Counted from the stretch's first letter, positions 1-8,336 are shown. The stretch is DNA of 19,969 nt from Euryarchaeota archaeon UBA557 (GCA_002503285.1 DARI01000026.1:2016-21984), one strand, 5' to 3'. Translations and numbers: made by a program. The notes: generated from the letters alone by a model not told the origin.

Positions 1-116
1 CATACAAGTAAGCCAAAGAAAAAAAGTTAAGGCATTGATTTCTAAGACACCTTTTGTTTGACGTGTAGGGAAAACCCCTATGACTTATGTCCGCTTCCAT
101 CATTTGAGGACTAGTC
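1..116. other. Non-coding window edge before the EF-hand gene
   Basis: AT-rich, with no supported gene. It holds a five-base inverted repeat TAGGG-AAAAC-CCCTA at 66-80, too short to interpret, and the GAGG site described separately. Confidence 0.4.
106..109 (+). promoter_or_regulatory. Shine-Dalgarno site deciding a TTG start
   Basis: GAGG lies seven bases before TTG at 117-119. No ATG or GTG is available near the start of the long frame, so this site is the main support for TTG initiation of the EF-hand protein. Confidence 0.45.
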
Positions 117-1667
117 TTGTTGAATGACCAATTTATTTCTATCGCGATTAAAAACTTACAAGATGTACTGGCTCGAAAAGGTATATCTCCAGAGGCATTG
201 TTTTCAAAATATGACTTTGATGATAGTGACTCATTAGATTATGGTGAATTTTCAAGTGCATTGGAAAGTGTAACTGGTCAAAAAGCACCTGCTCCCGTCC
301 TCAAAGCAATATTTTCAGCAATTGATGGAGATGGTAATGGCAATCTAGATTTACAAGAAATTCTTTCTATATTTAATGGTCAAATTATTGAAGAATCTCA
401 AGATATTTCTGATGCAGGTTCTTTGAATTTAGCAGGCCATCCTGATGAAACATACAATGGAGACTATCAAAAACAAAATAGCTTAATAAATGGCCAGGAG
501 TGGTTTAAAAACTCTAAAAATAGTAGAAGTCCAAGGATTTTATATTACTATGACAGAAACTCTGGCGGCACAGCTTCGTGGAGCTTAGATGACAGGGAAC
601 AAGATGGAAGTAAAGATCTATACAGAGGAGGATGGACAAGGTCTACAGGTGATGGAATTTTACCTCTTGGAACTTTGAGATGGGTTGGTATTGGTAAGCT
701 AACCTTTTCTATATCTTATGATACATCGGTAGAAGATTCAGCCGATGCTGCCGCATATGTTGGAGAAAGCATACAAGAAATAATCGAAGATGACAAATTA
801 AAGATAGCCAATCTTCAGGCAGAAGAATTAAAGCAAAATATTTACGATCAGAAGACAGGTAAAGAACAACTAAATTATTTTATTGAAAATAAAGAAAAAC
901 CCTCTGATATTTCCGGACTAATGGCAGAATTGAATCAAGTACGTAATGCCTTGACTAAAGGGATAGATGATGGTTCATTGTCCATAAAAGAAGGAAGATC
1001 TATGGCAGATTTAATATTTGAACAAAAATCTTCAAATCTACCAATGCCTGTACGAATAATTGCCAAAAAATCATGGAAGACCCAAGCAGATGCTTTTGAA
1101 AAAGAATTACTTATTGCGTCAACTGCTGCTGCTGGAATCGCAGCTGTAGGTATCACAGCAAGTAAACTAGCAAATAATAATTTAGACAAAAAAATAGTTA
1201 ACAAAACATCAAGTGTAAAAGAAATAAATGAAGATATTTCCGAACCTGATGTTTCAAAAATAGAACCTGTAAAAGTATCTGAAGTTACTATTGAACAATC
1301 GCAAGTAGTTAATGCCAATGACGAAAAAGAAGTTCCCTTGAATTCTATTTCAGTAGAAGAAATATTTAGTGATTTCAACGATGTAAAATTTTCATCAGAA
1401 ATAACTAATATTGAATCAAAATATGAGGGGAATAATATTAATCTTGAAGTTAAAATTATTGGAATTCAAAAAACATGCGGAATTGGAATTGATGAAAAAT
1501 ATAGGGGCGGATATAGTTTAATCGCTAATCATATTGATAGGGAAGTTGAAATTAAATTAGATAACAAAGTCCCCTATGATTATTATAAAATTAATTCTAA
1601 GTATGATATTTCTGCATCTGTTAATGGATGGAACCGAATTCGAAAACGTTTGATTTTGGGAAGTTAA
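117..1667 (+). CDS. EF-hand calcium-binding protein, otherwise unknown
   Basis: A 516-residue protein read from a TTG start; a second TTG follows directly, and the first in-frame ATG lies far inside. GAGG at 106-109 sits 7 bases before the TTG, which supports this start. Two textbook EF-hand loops lie near the N-terminus: residues 33-44 (D33, D35, S37, D41, E44) and 70-81 (D70, D72, N74, D78, E81). All calcium ligand positions are filled, so paired calcium binding is likely. Residues about 140-205 form a Gly/Trp/Asp-rich stretch, 230-330 is charged and helical, and 331-352 is an Ala/Gly-rich hydrophobic segment that could be a weak membrane helix. An acidic linker follows, then a beta-rich C-terminal region (about 420-516). 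I see no signal peptide. The function is unknown; calcium sensing or a calcium-stabilised scaffold is an inference. Its stop overlaps the stop of the convergent next gene by 4 bases. Confidence 0.8.
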   Translation: MLNDQFISIAIKNLQDVLARKGISPEALFSKYDFDDSDSLDYGEFSSALESVTGQKAPAPVLKAIFSAIDGDGNGNLDLQEILSIFNGQIIEESQDISDAGSLNLAGHPDETYNGDYQKQNSLINGQEWFKNSKNSRSPRILYYYDRNSGGTASWSLDDREQDGSKDLYRGGWTRSTGDGILPLGTLRWVGIGKLTFSISYDTSVEDSADAAAYVGESIQEIIEDDKLKIANLQAEELKQNIYDQKTGKEQLNYFIENKEKPSDISGLMAELNQVRNALTKGIDDGSLSIKEGRSMADLIFEQKSSNLPMPVRIIAKKSWKTQADAFEKELLIASTAAAGIAAVGITASKLANNNLDKKIVNKTSSVKEINEDISEPDVSKIEPVKVSEVTIEQSQVVNANDEKEVPLNSISVEEIFSDFNDVKFSSEITNIESKYEGNNINLEVKIIGIQKTCGIGIDEKYRGGYSLIANHIDREVEIKLDNKVPYDYYKINSKYDISASVNGWNRIRKRLILGS

Positions 1668-2521
1668 TTTCCCATTATGCCCAATGACTCATCTATCATT
1701 TCTTCAATACTTACTTGCGGCCTAAATCCAAAACGATCTTCCATATCTCTTCCATCTACAACTCCGAAAACCTCTCCCTTATCTTCTCCACCTGTTAACA
1801 CGTCGCAGTTGACTTTACTACGATAAATTTCTGATAATTCGGTCATTGTTATTCCTGCACCGGACCCTATTGCCATGCTTTCCCTAGTTGGCGGAGGATC
1901 ACGTATAACTGCACTTATTATTTGCAATAGATCTTGAATATGGATAAAATCCTTTACTCCAGAGCCATCTCCGGGCATACTTATTCCAAATCCTATCTTA
2001 CAATCTTCAGCCCATCTATGTAAAATTCCATTACCCGGAGGGCCTGTGACTGGAATTCCTTGGACATTTGATACTCTGAGTATACTAACGGGCCTTTCTG
2101 CTTGTGCCCTCTCCATTGCAGTTTCTTCCATCCACAACTGCCCACTAGCTGCTGAATCTCTTGGATCCAAGCTAGAGTTCCAATCATAGAAAGGATGTAT
2201 TGTATATTCAGGATTCCATTCGGGATAAACTCTCAATGTCCCTAAGATAATCATATGTAGGCTACCATGGCGATCGACAGCATCTAAAATTGGCCTAGCT
2301 TCTTCTCTCATTGCACGATATGCAGAATCATCGTTTCTGTCAGAAGAAGAATTTTTGATCCACGAGTTGATGTGTATTAATGCACTACAAGGAGTAAGCA
2401 TTACATCTAATTTACTTTGGTCTTTCAAAATATCTTCTGTAATCACTACAGCTGCTGGGCCAAGCATCTGTTCAATATGAGGCGAAATAAAAGAATCCGG
2501 CCAAGTAATTGCAATCTTCAT
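1664..2521 (-). CDS. Extended-SDR (NAD-dependent epimerase/dehydratase-like) protein, probably without catalysis
   Basis: A 285-residue protein with the outline of an extended short-chain dehydrogenase/NDP-sugar epimerase. It shows an N-terminal beta-strand start, an LRVSNVQG stretch (family LRxxNVYG) and DFIHIQDL (family DFIHVDDV), followed by a C-terminal substrate-side region. The family's nucleotide-binding TGxxGxxG is replaced by TWPDSFIS at residues 6-13, with every glycine lost. At the position of the catalytic YxxxK I see A124 and Q128. The frame is intact with no stops, so this is not simple decay. It may be a structural or regulatory SDR, or bind a different ligand. Genuine epimerase activity would be surprising. 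A TATA-like box on the minus strand at 2543-2552 lies about 27 bases before the ATG, suggesting a leaderless transcript. Its stop overlaps the convergent EF-hand gene. Confidence 0.8.
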   Translation of the reverse strand: MKIAITWPDSFISPHIEQMLGPAAVVITEDILKDQSKLDVMLTPCSALIHINSWIKNSSSDRNDDSAYRAMREEARPILDAVDRHGSLHMIILGTLRVYPEWNPEYTIHPFYDWNSSLDPRDSAASGQLWMEETAMERAQAERPVSILRVSNVQGIPVTGPPGNGILHRWAEDCKIGFGISMPGDGSGVKDFIHIQDLLQIISAVIRDPPPTRESMAIGSGAGITMTELSEIYRSKVNCDVLTGGEDKGEVFGVVDGRDMEDRFGFRPQVSIEEMIDESLGIMGN

Positions 2522-2636
2522 AACTCACGGCACATGTTCATGGTAATTAATAATGTGTTAAAATAAAGGAAAATGTTTATCCGAATTATTCAAACACCTG
2601 ACTACGTTCATTAGGGTTAACAGGAGTGCATACGCG
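2522..2636. promoter_or_regulatory. Divergent promoter region between the SDR-like gene and gcvPA
   Basis: This 115-base AT-rich gap separates two genes that read away from each other. For gcvPA, a TATA-like TTAAAATAA at 2558-2566 would put the transcript start near 2590, leaving a leader of about 45 bases. AGGAG at 2622-2626 would serve as ribosome binding site, 10 bases before ATG at 2637. For the SDR-like gene, TTATTAATTA on the minus strand (2543-2552) would start transcription close to its ATG. The boxes were picked by eye. Confidence 0.4.
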
Positions 2637-4001
2637 ATGGATCAGATGCCTAATTTGGGACGCGAAAAAGAAATGTTGGATGTTTTAGGATTAGAATCCA
2701 TGGATGATTTATTTTCTCATATACCTCCAGAAATACGACGAAATGAGCCATTACCTTTGCCCGATCCACAGTCCGAAGAAGAAATATGGGCAGATGCCAC
2801 TAGATTATTGGGCGCTAATATAACTTTAGAAGATAGGCCAAGTTTTTTGTCAGCCGGACTTGTCAGAAATTTTGTCCCTACTGCTGTTGCAATGTTGGCT
2901 ACTAGGGGAGAATTTCTTACATCCTATACTCCATATCAGCCAGAAGTTAGTCAAGGTATGCTACAGGCAATGTGGGAGTTTCAGACTATGGTAAGCGAAT
3001 TAGTTGGATTACCTGTTGCCAATGTTTCTATGTATGATGCTTCTACTGCTGCAGCAGAAGCAATTACTTGTGCATTCAGAGTACATGACAGAAAATCTAC
3101 TCAAAAGGGTGTTGTGTATGTATCCGATTATGTTCCGCCCCACAGATTAGCCGTCATAAAAAACTATACTCAAGGCGGAGATATTGAAATTAAAATTTTA
3201 AAACATTTAAAGAATGGCCAAATTGATATTAATTCTGTAAAAGAAGCAGAAGGTTGCTGCGCAGTTTATGTCGAACAACCAAATTGCTTTGGAATGCTGG
3301 ATGAAAATTTATTGAAAATAAAAAGCCTTATTGGCGTAGACACAGCATTAATTGTTGGAGTTGATTCAGTTTCTCTTGGGATAATTGAACCACCTGGAGA
3401 TTGGGGTGCAGATATTGTTGTCGGAGAAGGACAAGCTTTTGGAATTGGACCTACTGCGGGAGGGCCAATTTATGGAATATTTGCTTGTACTGATAAATAT
3501 ATTCGGCAAATGCCAGGAAGAATTGTGGGATTAACCAAAGATATCGAAGAAAATAGGGCCTTTACTCTAACTCTCTCTACTAGAGAACAACACATAAGGA
3601 GGCACAGAGCAACATCTAATATTTGTTCTAATGAAACATTAATTGCTCTAATGGGCGCAATACACATGTCATTATTAGGTCCGGAAGGGCTAGAAAGATT
3701 GGCCCTCAGAGTCGCTGCCAATACCGAACTAACCAAAGATTCAATATCCTCAATTAAAGGTATTGAAATTGTTAATAATGAGGGTTATCACTTCAGAGAA
3801 TTCGTGATAAAATTACCTTTTCCTGCATCCGACGCTCTCTCTTATTTGGATGACTTTGGAGTAACAGCAGGATTTGATCTTGGCATATGGTGGAAAGAAA
3901 TGGATCATTGCTTACTCATTGGTGTTGATGACAGAACCTCCAAATCAGATATAAAATCTCTATATATGGGACTTTCAAAATTAATGGAGGCAAATAAATG
4001 A
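2637..4001 (+). CDS. gcvPA: Glycine dehydrogenase (decarboxylating) subunit 1, P-protein N-terminal half
   Basis: A 454-residue protein, the usual length for the A subunit of the split P-protein. Together with GcvPB it decarboxylates glycine using pyridoxal phosphate and passes the aminomethyl group to the lipoylated H-protein of the cytoplasmic glycine cleavage system. Family signatures include SYTPYQPEVSQG, a GEGQAFGIG...GGP stretch, MPGRIVGLTKD, and TREQHIRR followed by ATSNICSNE and LLGPEGL near residues 320-360. This half carries no PLP lysine, as expected. The ATG was chosen because AGGAG lies 10 bases upstream; M4 is an alternative. The stop overlaps the gcvPB start (ATGA), so the two are almost certainly translated together. 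The T-, H- and L-protein genes are not in the window. Confidence 0.96.
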   Translation: MDQMPNLGREKEMLDVLGLESMDDLFSHIPPEIRRNEPLPLPDPQSEEEIWADATRLLGANITLEDRPSFLSAGLVRNFVPTAVAMLATRGEFLTSYTPYQPEVSQGMLQAMWEFQTMVSELVGLPVANVSMYDASTAAAEAITCAFRVHDRKSTQKGVVYVSDYVPPHRLAVIKNYTQGGDIEIKILKHLKNGQIDINSVKEAEGCCAVYVEQPNCFGMLDENLLKIKSLIGVDTALIVGVDSVSLGIIEPPGDWGADIVVGEGQAFGIGPTAGGPIYGIFACTDKYIRQMPGRIVGLTKDIEENRAFTLTLSTREQHIRRHRATSNICSNETLIALMGAIHMSLLGPEGLERLALRVAANTELTKDSISSIKGIEIVNNEGYHFREFVIKLPFPASDALSYLDDFGVTAGFDLGIWWKEMDHCLLIGVDDRTSKSDIKSLYMGLSKLMEANK

Positions 4002-5515
4002 GTGATTTATTCGCCTTTAATGGTGCTAGAGGCGCAGGATGGTCTCAACCTTTACCTTTGATTGATAAGGAGGTATTAATTTCCGCTATTCCAGCCAAAT
4101 TACGCCGTCAAAACCTTCCCAAATGGCCAAGGGCGAGTGAACCAGAAATAGTTAGACATTACACTTGGTTATCTAATCGTAATTTTGGAATTGATAATGG
4201 ATTCTATCCTCTAGGATCTTGTACTATGAAACACAATCCCCGAGTTAATGAAAAAATCGTCCAATTGCCAGGCATGGATAAAATACATCCACTTCAACCA
4301 GATCATCACGTTCAGGGGCTATTAGCAATTTATTTTGAAATGCAAGAAATGCTTGCAGTATGCTCGGGAATGGATCAAGTTACTTTACAACCAGTTGCTG
4401 GAGCACAAGGAGAATTTACGGCAATAAGGTGTATACAGGAATATCATAGGCAAAGAGGCCAAGGGCATCGATCAAAAGTCATAGTTCCTGACTCAGCACA
4501 TGGAACTAATCCCGCATCTGCATCTATGTGCGGTTATGATATCATTGAAATCCCAAGTGGCGAAGATGGCCGTTTGGATATTGATGCATTAAAATCTGCT
4601 GTCGGTGAAGATACTGCTGCAATGATGATAACAAACCCCTCTACATTGGGTGTTTTTGAACATCAAATAGCCGAAGCTACAGAAATAGTACATTCAGCAG
4701 GAGGTCAGATGTATTATGATGGAGCTAATTTTAATGCAATTATTGGTAAAACAGACCCCGGTAGAATGGGTTTTGACGCAGTTCATTATAATTTACATAA
4801 AACTTTCAGCCAACCACACGGAGGAGGGGGACCTGGAAGTGGCCCAATTGGAGTCAAATCTCATTTATCTCAATTTTTACCAACTCCAATAGCAGGGCGC
4901 AGAGAAAAAATAGAATCAGATCCAAAAGGAGTTGATGACGGATATTGGTATTTTTGGGAAGATGTTGGAGATAGTAGTATCGGCAAGGTTCAACAATGGA
5001 ATGGCAATGCAGGAGCAGTAGTTAGATCTTGGGCTTTCTACAGGAGGTATGGGAAAGAATTGGAAAAAATGAGTGAACATGCAGTTTTAAATGCTAATTA
5101 TTTAAGGCATAAGATTATGAATCCAGATCCTGAAATTGCAGAAAAAATTCATGTAATGCCACTTAATGGGGCTCCAGCAGATCTCGTTATGCATGAATTT
5201 ACATTATCATTATCTCCTTTGAAAGAACTCCACGGAGTTACAGGTAAAGATGTGGCAAAGAGATTGTTGGATTATGGAGTGATGGCACCTACTCTATATT
5301 TTCCCATGATAGTCCCAGAATGCCTGATGATTGAACCAACAGAAACAGAATCCAAAGAAGTGTTAGATAAATTCGCATCAGATTTCCATCAGATACTTTC
5401 TGAAGATCCGGATATAATAACATCTGCACCTCATACGACTGATGTGAAACGTGTTGACGAAGTATGGGCGGCTAGAAATTTAATCTTGAAACATCCTGGT
5501 AATAATTCTAACTAA
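3998..5515 (+). CDS. gcvPB: Glycine dehydrogenase (decarboxylating) subunit 2, P-protein C-terminal half
   Basis: A 505-residue protein, slightly longer than typical B subunits. It carries the cofactor-binding half of the heterotetrameric P-protein. The signature HYNLHKTFSQPHGGGGPG starts near residue 263, with K268 as the expected PLP-binding lysine. Other family landmarks are YPLGSCTMKHNPR near residue 70, LQPVAGAQGE and PDSAHGTNPASA (substrate and PLP-phosphate pocket), and a C-terminal APTLYFPMIVPECLMIEPTE stretch. It overlaps gcvPA by four bases. With glyA downstream it interconverts glycine, serine and one-carbon units that supply purine formylation. Nothing in the sequence suggests damage or transfer. 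Confidence 0.97.
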   Translation: MSDLFAFNGARGAGWSQPLPLIDKEVLISAIPAKLRRQNLPKWPRASEPEIVRHYTWLSNRNFGIDNGFYPLGSCTMKHNPRVNEKIVQLPGMDKIHPLQPDHHVQGLLAIYFEMQEMLAVCSGMDQVTLQPVAGAQGEFTAIRCIQEYHRQRGQGHRSKVIVPDSAHGTNPASASMCGYDIIEIPSGEDGRLDIDALKSAVGEDTAAMMITNPSTLGVFEHQIAEATEIVHSAGGQMYYDGANFNAIIGKTDPGRMGFDAVHYNLHKTFSQPHGGGGPGSGPIGVKSHLSQFLPTPIAGRREKIESDPKGVDDGYWYFWEDVGDSSIGKVQQWNGNAGAVVRSWAFYRRYGKELEKMSEHAVLNANYLRHKIMNPDPEIAEKIHVMPLNGAPADLVMHEFTLSLSPLKELHGVTGKDVAKRLLDYGVMAPTLYFPMIVPECLMIEPTETESKEVLDKFASDFHQILSEDPDIITSAPHTTDVKRVDEVWAARNLILKHPGNNSN

Positions 5516-5558
5516 TAATATCCAAAGAATCGAATAATGAGGCCCTTCACGATAGCCT

Positions 5559-6410
5559 ATGGATGCTGTCTTAGATAATCACTGGCTTCTTGGAAATCCT
5601 GAATGGTGGAATCTCAAAGATGAACTTCCTCCAGATATCAGGAATGGTGAATTAACTCCCAATAGTAATTGGGCAACATCGACTCCTAGGTTGGGTAATC
5701 ATGGATGGATGCGTCAAAGAATGAAGCCATTGGCTTATAAATTATTATTTCCATTGGCATGGGCTCCCTTTTTCCTAATCTTAACTGTAATTCCATTAGT
5801 ATTTTCTGGAGAAACACCCAATGATCAATTAATTTCCTTTATATTCTTTTCAATTTCTTGGATTTTAGTCATATATCCCTTGTTTGACTCTCGTGAATTA
5901 CAACTATCACACATTAATTCAATTTATAAATTACCCATAGATTGGAATTTACTTTTTATTGGCATAGCTATTTTTCCAATACACATATTAGTAGATCCCA
6001 GATTTGGTTGGATTTCTTACTTGTTCTTATGTGCTGCAATGTATCGAACAATTAGGTTAATTCAGAATATGATGCTAATCCCTCCATCTCGATTTGTACT
6101 ACCCATAGAGATTAAAAATTGGAATAGTGGGGATTTGAATAATTCTTGGTCTATTAAATCAAATAAATGGAATATCGGACCAATTGCACATTACAAATGT
6201 TTAGACGGTTACCTTACTTTATCTGGTATGCGTAGAAGTAAAGTTAATTTTCTTTCTATTACGTTTGTACATAAATCAGGATTCATTCAAGACCCATTTT
6301 TCAAAAGAGAAAAAGAAGACTTAATCTTGATAAATATTTTACAAAAGCCGCCAACAATTATGGGAAATTCGTGGCCGAAAAAGTTTCTTATTACTTCTGA
6401 AGAAGAATGA
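5559..6410 (+). CDS. Four-helix integral membrane protein of unknown function
   Basis: A 283-residue protein I do not recognise. An N-terminal cytoplasmic-looking region of about 58 residues (Trp/Asn/Pro-rich, with GNPEWWNL and GNHGWMRQRM) precedes four hydrophobic helices at about 59-82, 90-108, 126-144 and 147-165. A C-terminal soluble domain of about 110 residues has alternating beta-like hydrophobicity and ends in a charged tail. The topology could resemble small PH-like or photosystem-assembly-like membrane proteins, but I see no family motif. The ATG at 5559 has only a distant GAGG (5539-5542); M51 and M55 are in-frame alternatives but would lose conserved-looking Trp residues. It lies 43 bases after gcvPB and 54 before purE on the same strand, so it may be co-transcribed with metabolic genes without sharing their role. 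Confidence 0.75.
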   Translation: MDAVLDNHWLLGNPEWWNLKDELPPDIRNGELTPNSNWATSTPRLGNHGWMRQRMKPLAYKLLFPLAWAPFFLILTVIPLVFSGETPNDQLISFIFFSISWILVIYPLFDSRELQLSHINSIYKLPIDWNLLFIGIAIFPIHILVDPRFGWISYLFLCAAMYRTIRLIQNMMLIPPSRFVLPIEIKNWNSGDLNNSWSIKSNKWNIGPIAHYKCLDGYLTLSGMRRSKVNFLSITFVHKSGFIQDPFFKREKEDLILINILQKPPTIMGNSWPKKFLITSEEE

Positions 6411-6464
6411 TATTTAATGTCAATTAAACGGTAAGCATTTGTACCTCTGTCCTCTCGTAGAGAC

Positions 6465-6938
6465 ATGGATGTATGTATAATACTTGGTTCTAAGTCTGAT
6501 ATGCCTGTTTGCGACAAATGTACTTCGATTTTATCGATTTTAAATATCGATCATTCTGTACATATTGCTTCTGCACATAGGACTCCAAAACATCTTGAAT
6601 CCGTAGTTGAAAATGCAATATCTAATGGTACTAAAGTATTTATTGGGATGGCAGGAATGGCCGCTGCTTTACCTGGTGTAATAGCTTCAATGACAAGCTT
6701 ACCTGTAATCGGAGTTCCAGTAGGGGGTACAGTTCCTTATGATAGCTTATTATCGATTGTTCAAATGCCACCGGGGATGCCCGTGGCTACTGTAGGAGTT
6801 GGCAGAGGAGATAATGCAGCGATTTTAGCAGGACAAATGATAGCCCTTTATGATGATAATATTGCTAATCAAATTAATCAATATCGTGCCAATCGTGCTA
6901 GTCAAGTATTATTGGATGATGCAGCTTTAAGGGAATGA
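6465..6938 (+). CDS. purE: PurE-family AIR carboxylase / N5-CAIR mutase
   Basis: A 157-residue PurE-fold protein of de novo purine synthesis, which forms 4-carboxy-5-aminoimidazole ribonucleotide. Motifs: GSKSDM at 8-13 (phosphate/ribose pocket), SAHRTP at 36-41 (catalytic H38), MAGMAAALPGV around 62-72, and a SIVQMPPGMPVATVGVG stretch. Bacterial class I mutases have AAHLPGM, with a histidine where this protein has A68. Whether it accepts N5-CAIR or AIR plus CO2 therefore cannot be read from the motifs alone, and no purK is in the window. No clear Shine-Dalgarno precedes ATG 6465. Its stop overlaps the next start by four bases (ATGA), so it is coupled to the GMP synthase gene. Confidence 0.93.
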   Translation: MDVCIILGSKSDMPVCDKCTSILSILNIDHSVHIASAHRTPKHLESVVENAISNGTKVFIGMAGMAAALPGVIASMTSLPVIGVPVGGTVPYDSLLSIVQMPPGMPVATVGVGRGDNAAILAGQMIALYDDNIANQINQYRANRASQVLLDDAALRE

Positions 6939-7888
6939 TTTTCTTGAAAATTGAAATCCTTATCGAAGAAGCTATTGATGCACTTAAGTCGAATATTGAT
7001 GATACTGCAATAATTGCATGTTCTGGAGGTATTGATAGTAGCGTAGCTGCAGTATTGGCACACAAAGCCATCGGTAGTATGTTGCATTGTGTTTATGTAG
7101 ATACTGGATTCATGAGGAAAGACGAATCAAATGAAGTAAAAGAAATGTTTGCTAATATGGGAATAAATCTCAAAGTTGTAAATGCATCAAAACAATTTTT
7201 TTCCGAATTAGAGAATGTTACTGATCCTGAAGAAAAAAGGAAAGTAATTGGAGAACAATTCATACGTGTTTTCGAAGATGAACAGAGAATCTGTGGAGCA
7301 AAATATCTTGTTCAAGGGACCATTGCTCCAGATTGGATTGAATCAGGTGGAGGAGAAAGAGATGTAATAAAATCCCACCATAACGTTGGAGGATTGCCAG
7401 ATGATGTAAATTTAATTATTGTGGAGCCATTAAGAGAATTTTATAAAGACGAAGTTAGAAAGATTGCTAGAGAACTATCCATTGAATCTAGCGAAAGACA
7501 ACCATTTCCTGGACCGGGATTGGCAGTCAGAGTGTTAGGAGACCTAACTCCTGAAAGAGTTGAAGCATGTCGCGAAGCTTGCTTTATAGTTGAAAAGAAT
7601 CTAGAAAAAGCAGCTTCTTCAGGAAGATGTGAATTACCTTGGCAATATTTTGCTGCCCTTCTCCCAGTACGAAGTGTGGGCGTGCATGGAGATGTTAGAG
7701 TACATGGAGAAACTGTTGTAGTAAGGGCCGTATCTAGTTTAGATGGTATGAGTGCAAGGTATTCAACAATACCTCATGACATTTTGACTGAAATTAGTAC
7801 TGAAATTACTAACAAGTTGAAAGGGCAAGTTAACAGAGTAGTTTATGATATAACTCACAAACCTCCTGGTACAATTGAGTGGGAATGA
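6935..7888 (+). CDS. guaAB: GMP synthase (glutamine-hydrolysing) subunit B, ATP-pyrophosphatase
   Basis: A 317-residue free-standing synthetase subunit of archaeal-type GMP synthase. It adenylates XMP and aminates it to GMP with ammonia delivered by a separate glutamine amidotransferase subunit, which is not in this window. The PP-loop SGGIDSS lies at residues 30-36. Further family stretches are CVYVDTGFMRKDE, YLVQGTIAPDWIESG, SHHNVGGLPDD, ERQPFPGPGLAVRVLG, and the C-terminal dimerisation domain ending YDITHKPPGTIEWE, which is the normal family terminus. The length is typical for the split form. The start ATG overlaps the purE stop, showing translational coupling of two purine genes. tRNA-Asn follows 41 bases later. 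Confidence 0.96.
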   Translation: MIFLKIEILIEEAIDALKSNIDDTAIIACSGGIDSSVAAVLAHKAIGSMLHCVYVDTGFMRKDESNEVKEMFANMGINLKVVNASKQFFSELENVTDPEEKRKVIGEQFIRVFEDEQRICGAKYLVQGTIAPDWIESGGGERDVIKSHHNVGGLPDDVNLIIVEPLREFYKDEVRKIARELSIESSERQPFPGPGLAVRVLGDLTPERVEACREACFIVEKNLEKAASSGRCELPWQYFAALLPVRSVGVHGDVRVHGETVVVRAVSSLDGMSARYSTIPHDILTEISTEITNKLKGQVNRVVYDITHKPPGTIEWE

Positions 7889-7929
7889 TTCCGATTCATT
7901 CATGAATGTATTAGCAAGCGCAAGGTCAG

Positions 7930-8005
7930 GCCGACATAGCTTAGTTGGTGGAGCGGTGGACTGTTAATCCACAGGTCGCAGGTTCGAGTCCTGCTGTCGG
8001 CGCCA
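7930..8005 (+). tRNA. tRNA-Asn (GTT)
   Basis: A complete cloverleaf. Acceptor GCCGACA (7930-7936) pairs with TGTCGGC (7995-8001). The D arm is 7939-7954. The anticodon stem GTGGA/TCCAC flanks the loop CTGTTAA with anticodon GTT at 7963-7965. The T arm is GCAGG-TTCGAGT-CCTGC. Discriminator G is at 8002 and CCA is encoded at 8003-8005. No intron. It lies 41 bases after the GMP synthase gene. Confidence 0.97.
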
Positions 8006-8033
8006 CTATAAACACCCATTTAAGATGTAATTT

Positions 8034-8070
8034 AATGTTTTTATTTTATTTTTAAAAATATTATTTTTTA
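8034..8070. terminator. T-rich/A-rich terminator tract after tRNA-Asn
   Basis: Runs of four to six T and A residues with no strong GC hairpin, matching archaeal oligo-T termination. Being A/T-rich on both strands, the tract could end transcription of the tRNA (plus strand) and of the zinc-ribbon gene (minus strand), whose stop codon lies at 8061-8063. Confidence 0.5.
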
Positions 8071-8261
8071 ATAAATGGTAGTATGTGGCCGCAATTATCG
8101 CAAATGTATCCTATGAATGATTGATTATTTTTACTAATTCCTAAAAAATTTGCAATTGTACTGTTCAAGTTAGCAGTTTGAGAACTAAAGGAGTCAGTCT
8201 TACATATTGGACATTCGAGTTTTTTTTGTTTAATGATTCGTTGTTTAGATTCTGATGCCAT
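8061..8261 (-). CDS. Small zinc-ribbon protein
   Basis: A 66-residue protein with two CxxC knuckles, C17-x-x-C20 and C54-x-x-C57 (followed by Gly), which together would bind one zinc. The spacing, and a middle stretch ending in aromatic and aliphatic residues before the second knuckle, resemble the small Zn-ribbon proteins annotated as nucleic-acid-binding (DUF2082-like). I offer that comparison from memory. The N-terminus is Lys/Arg-rich, consistent with nucleic acid contact. It is divergent from glyA (75-base gap) and convergent with tRNA-Asn. The intact zinc motif argues that this is a real gene despite its size. Its function is unknown. Confidence 0.75.
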   Translation of the reverse strand: MASESKQRIIKQKKLECPICKTDSFSSQTANLNSTIANFLGISKNNQSFIGYICDNCGHILPFIKK

Positions 8262-8336
8262 GCATTTAAGCCAGAGACTTCAGGTTTTGAAGTTTAATGA
8301 TAGTCAATATCATTTACCGAGTTTCAATGGAATACC
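8262..8336. promoter_or_regulatory. Divergent promoter gap between the zinc-ribbon gene and glyA
   Basis: A 75-base AT-rich gap between two head-to-head genes. A TATA-like GTTTAATGATA at about 8292-8302 would give glyA a short leader. No convincing Shine-Dalgarno precedes ATG 8337. Confidence 0.3.

Noticed and set aside
66..80. Short inverted repeat TAGGG-AAAAC-CCCTA
   Set aside because: A five-base stem is expected by chance and has no clear link to a promoter or terminator.
935..1378. A 147-codon minus-strand open frame inside the EF-hand gene
   Set aside because: It lies antisense to a well-supported gene. Its Ser/Phe/Ile-rich product looks like a reverse reading of acidic Lys/Glu-rich coding sequence.
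1993..2187. A 64-codon minus-strand frame inside the SDR-like gene
   Set aside because: It overlaps the SDR-like coding sequence in another frame on the same strand and shows no motif.
8006..8060. Possible integration scar (att site) beside tRNA-Asn
   Set aside because: No duplicated tRNA 3' end, integrase or foreign-looking gene was found nearby; the stretch is simple A/T-rich terminator-like sequence.
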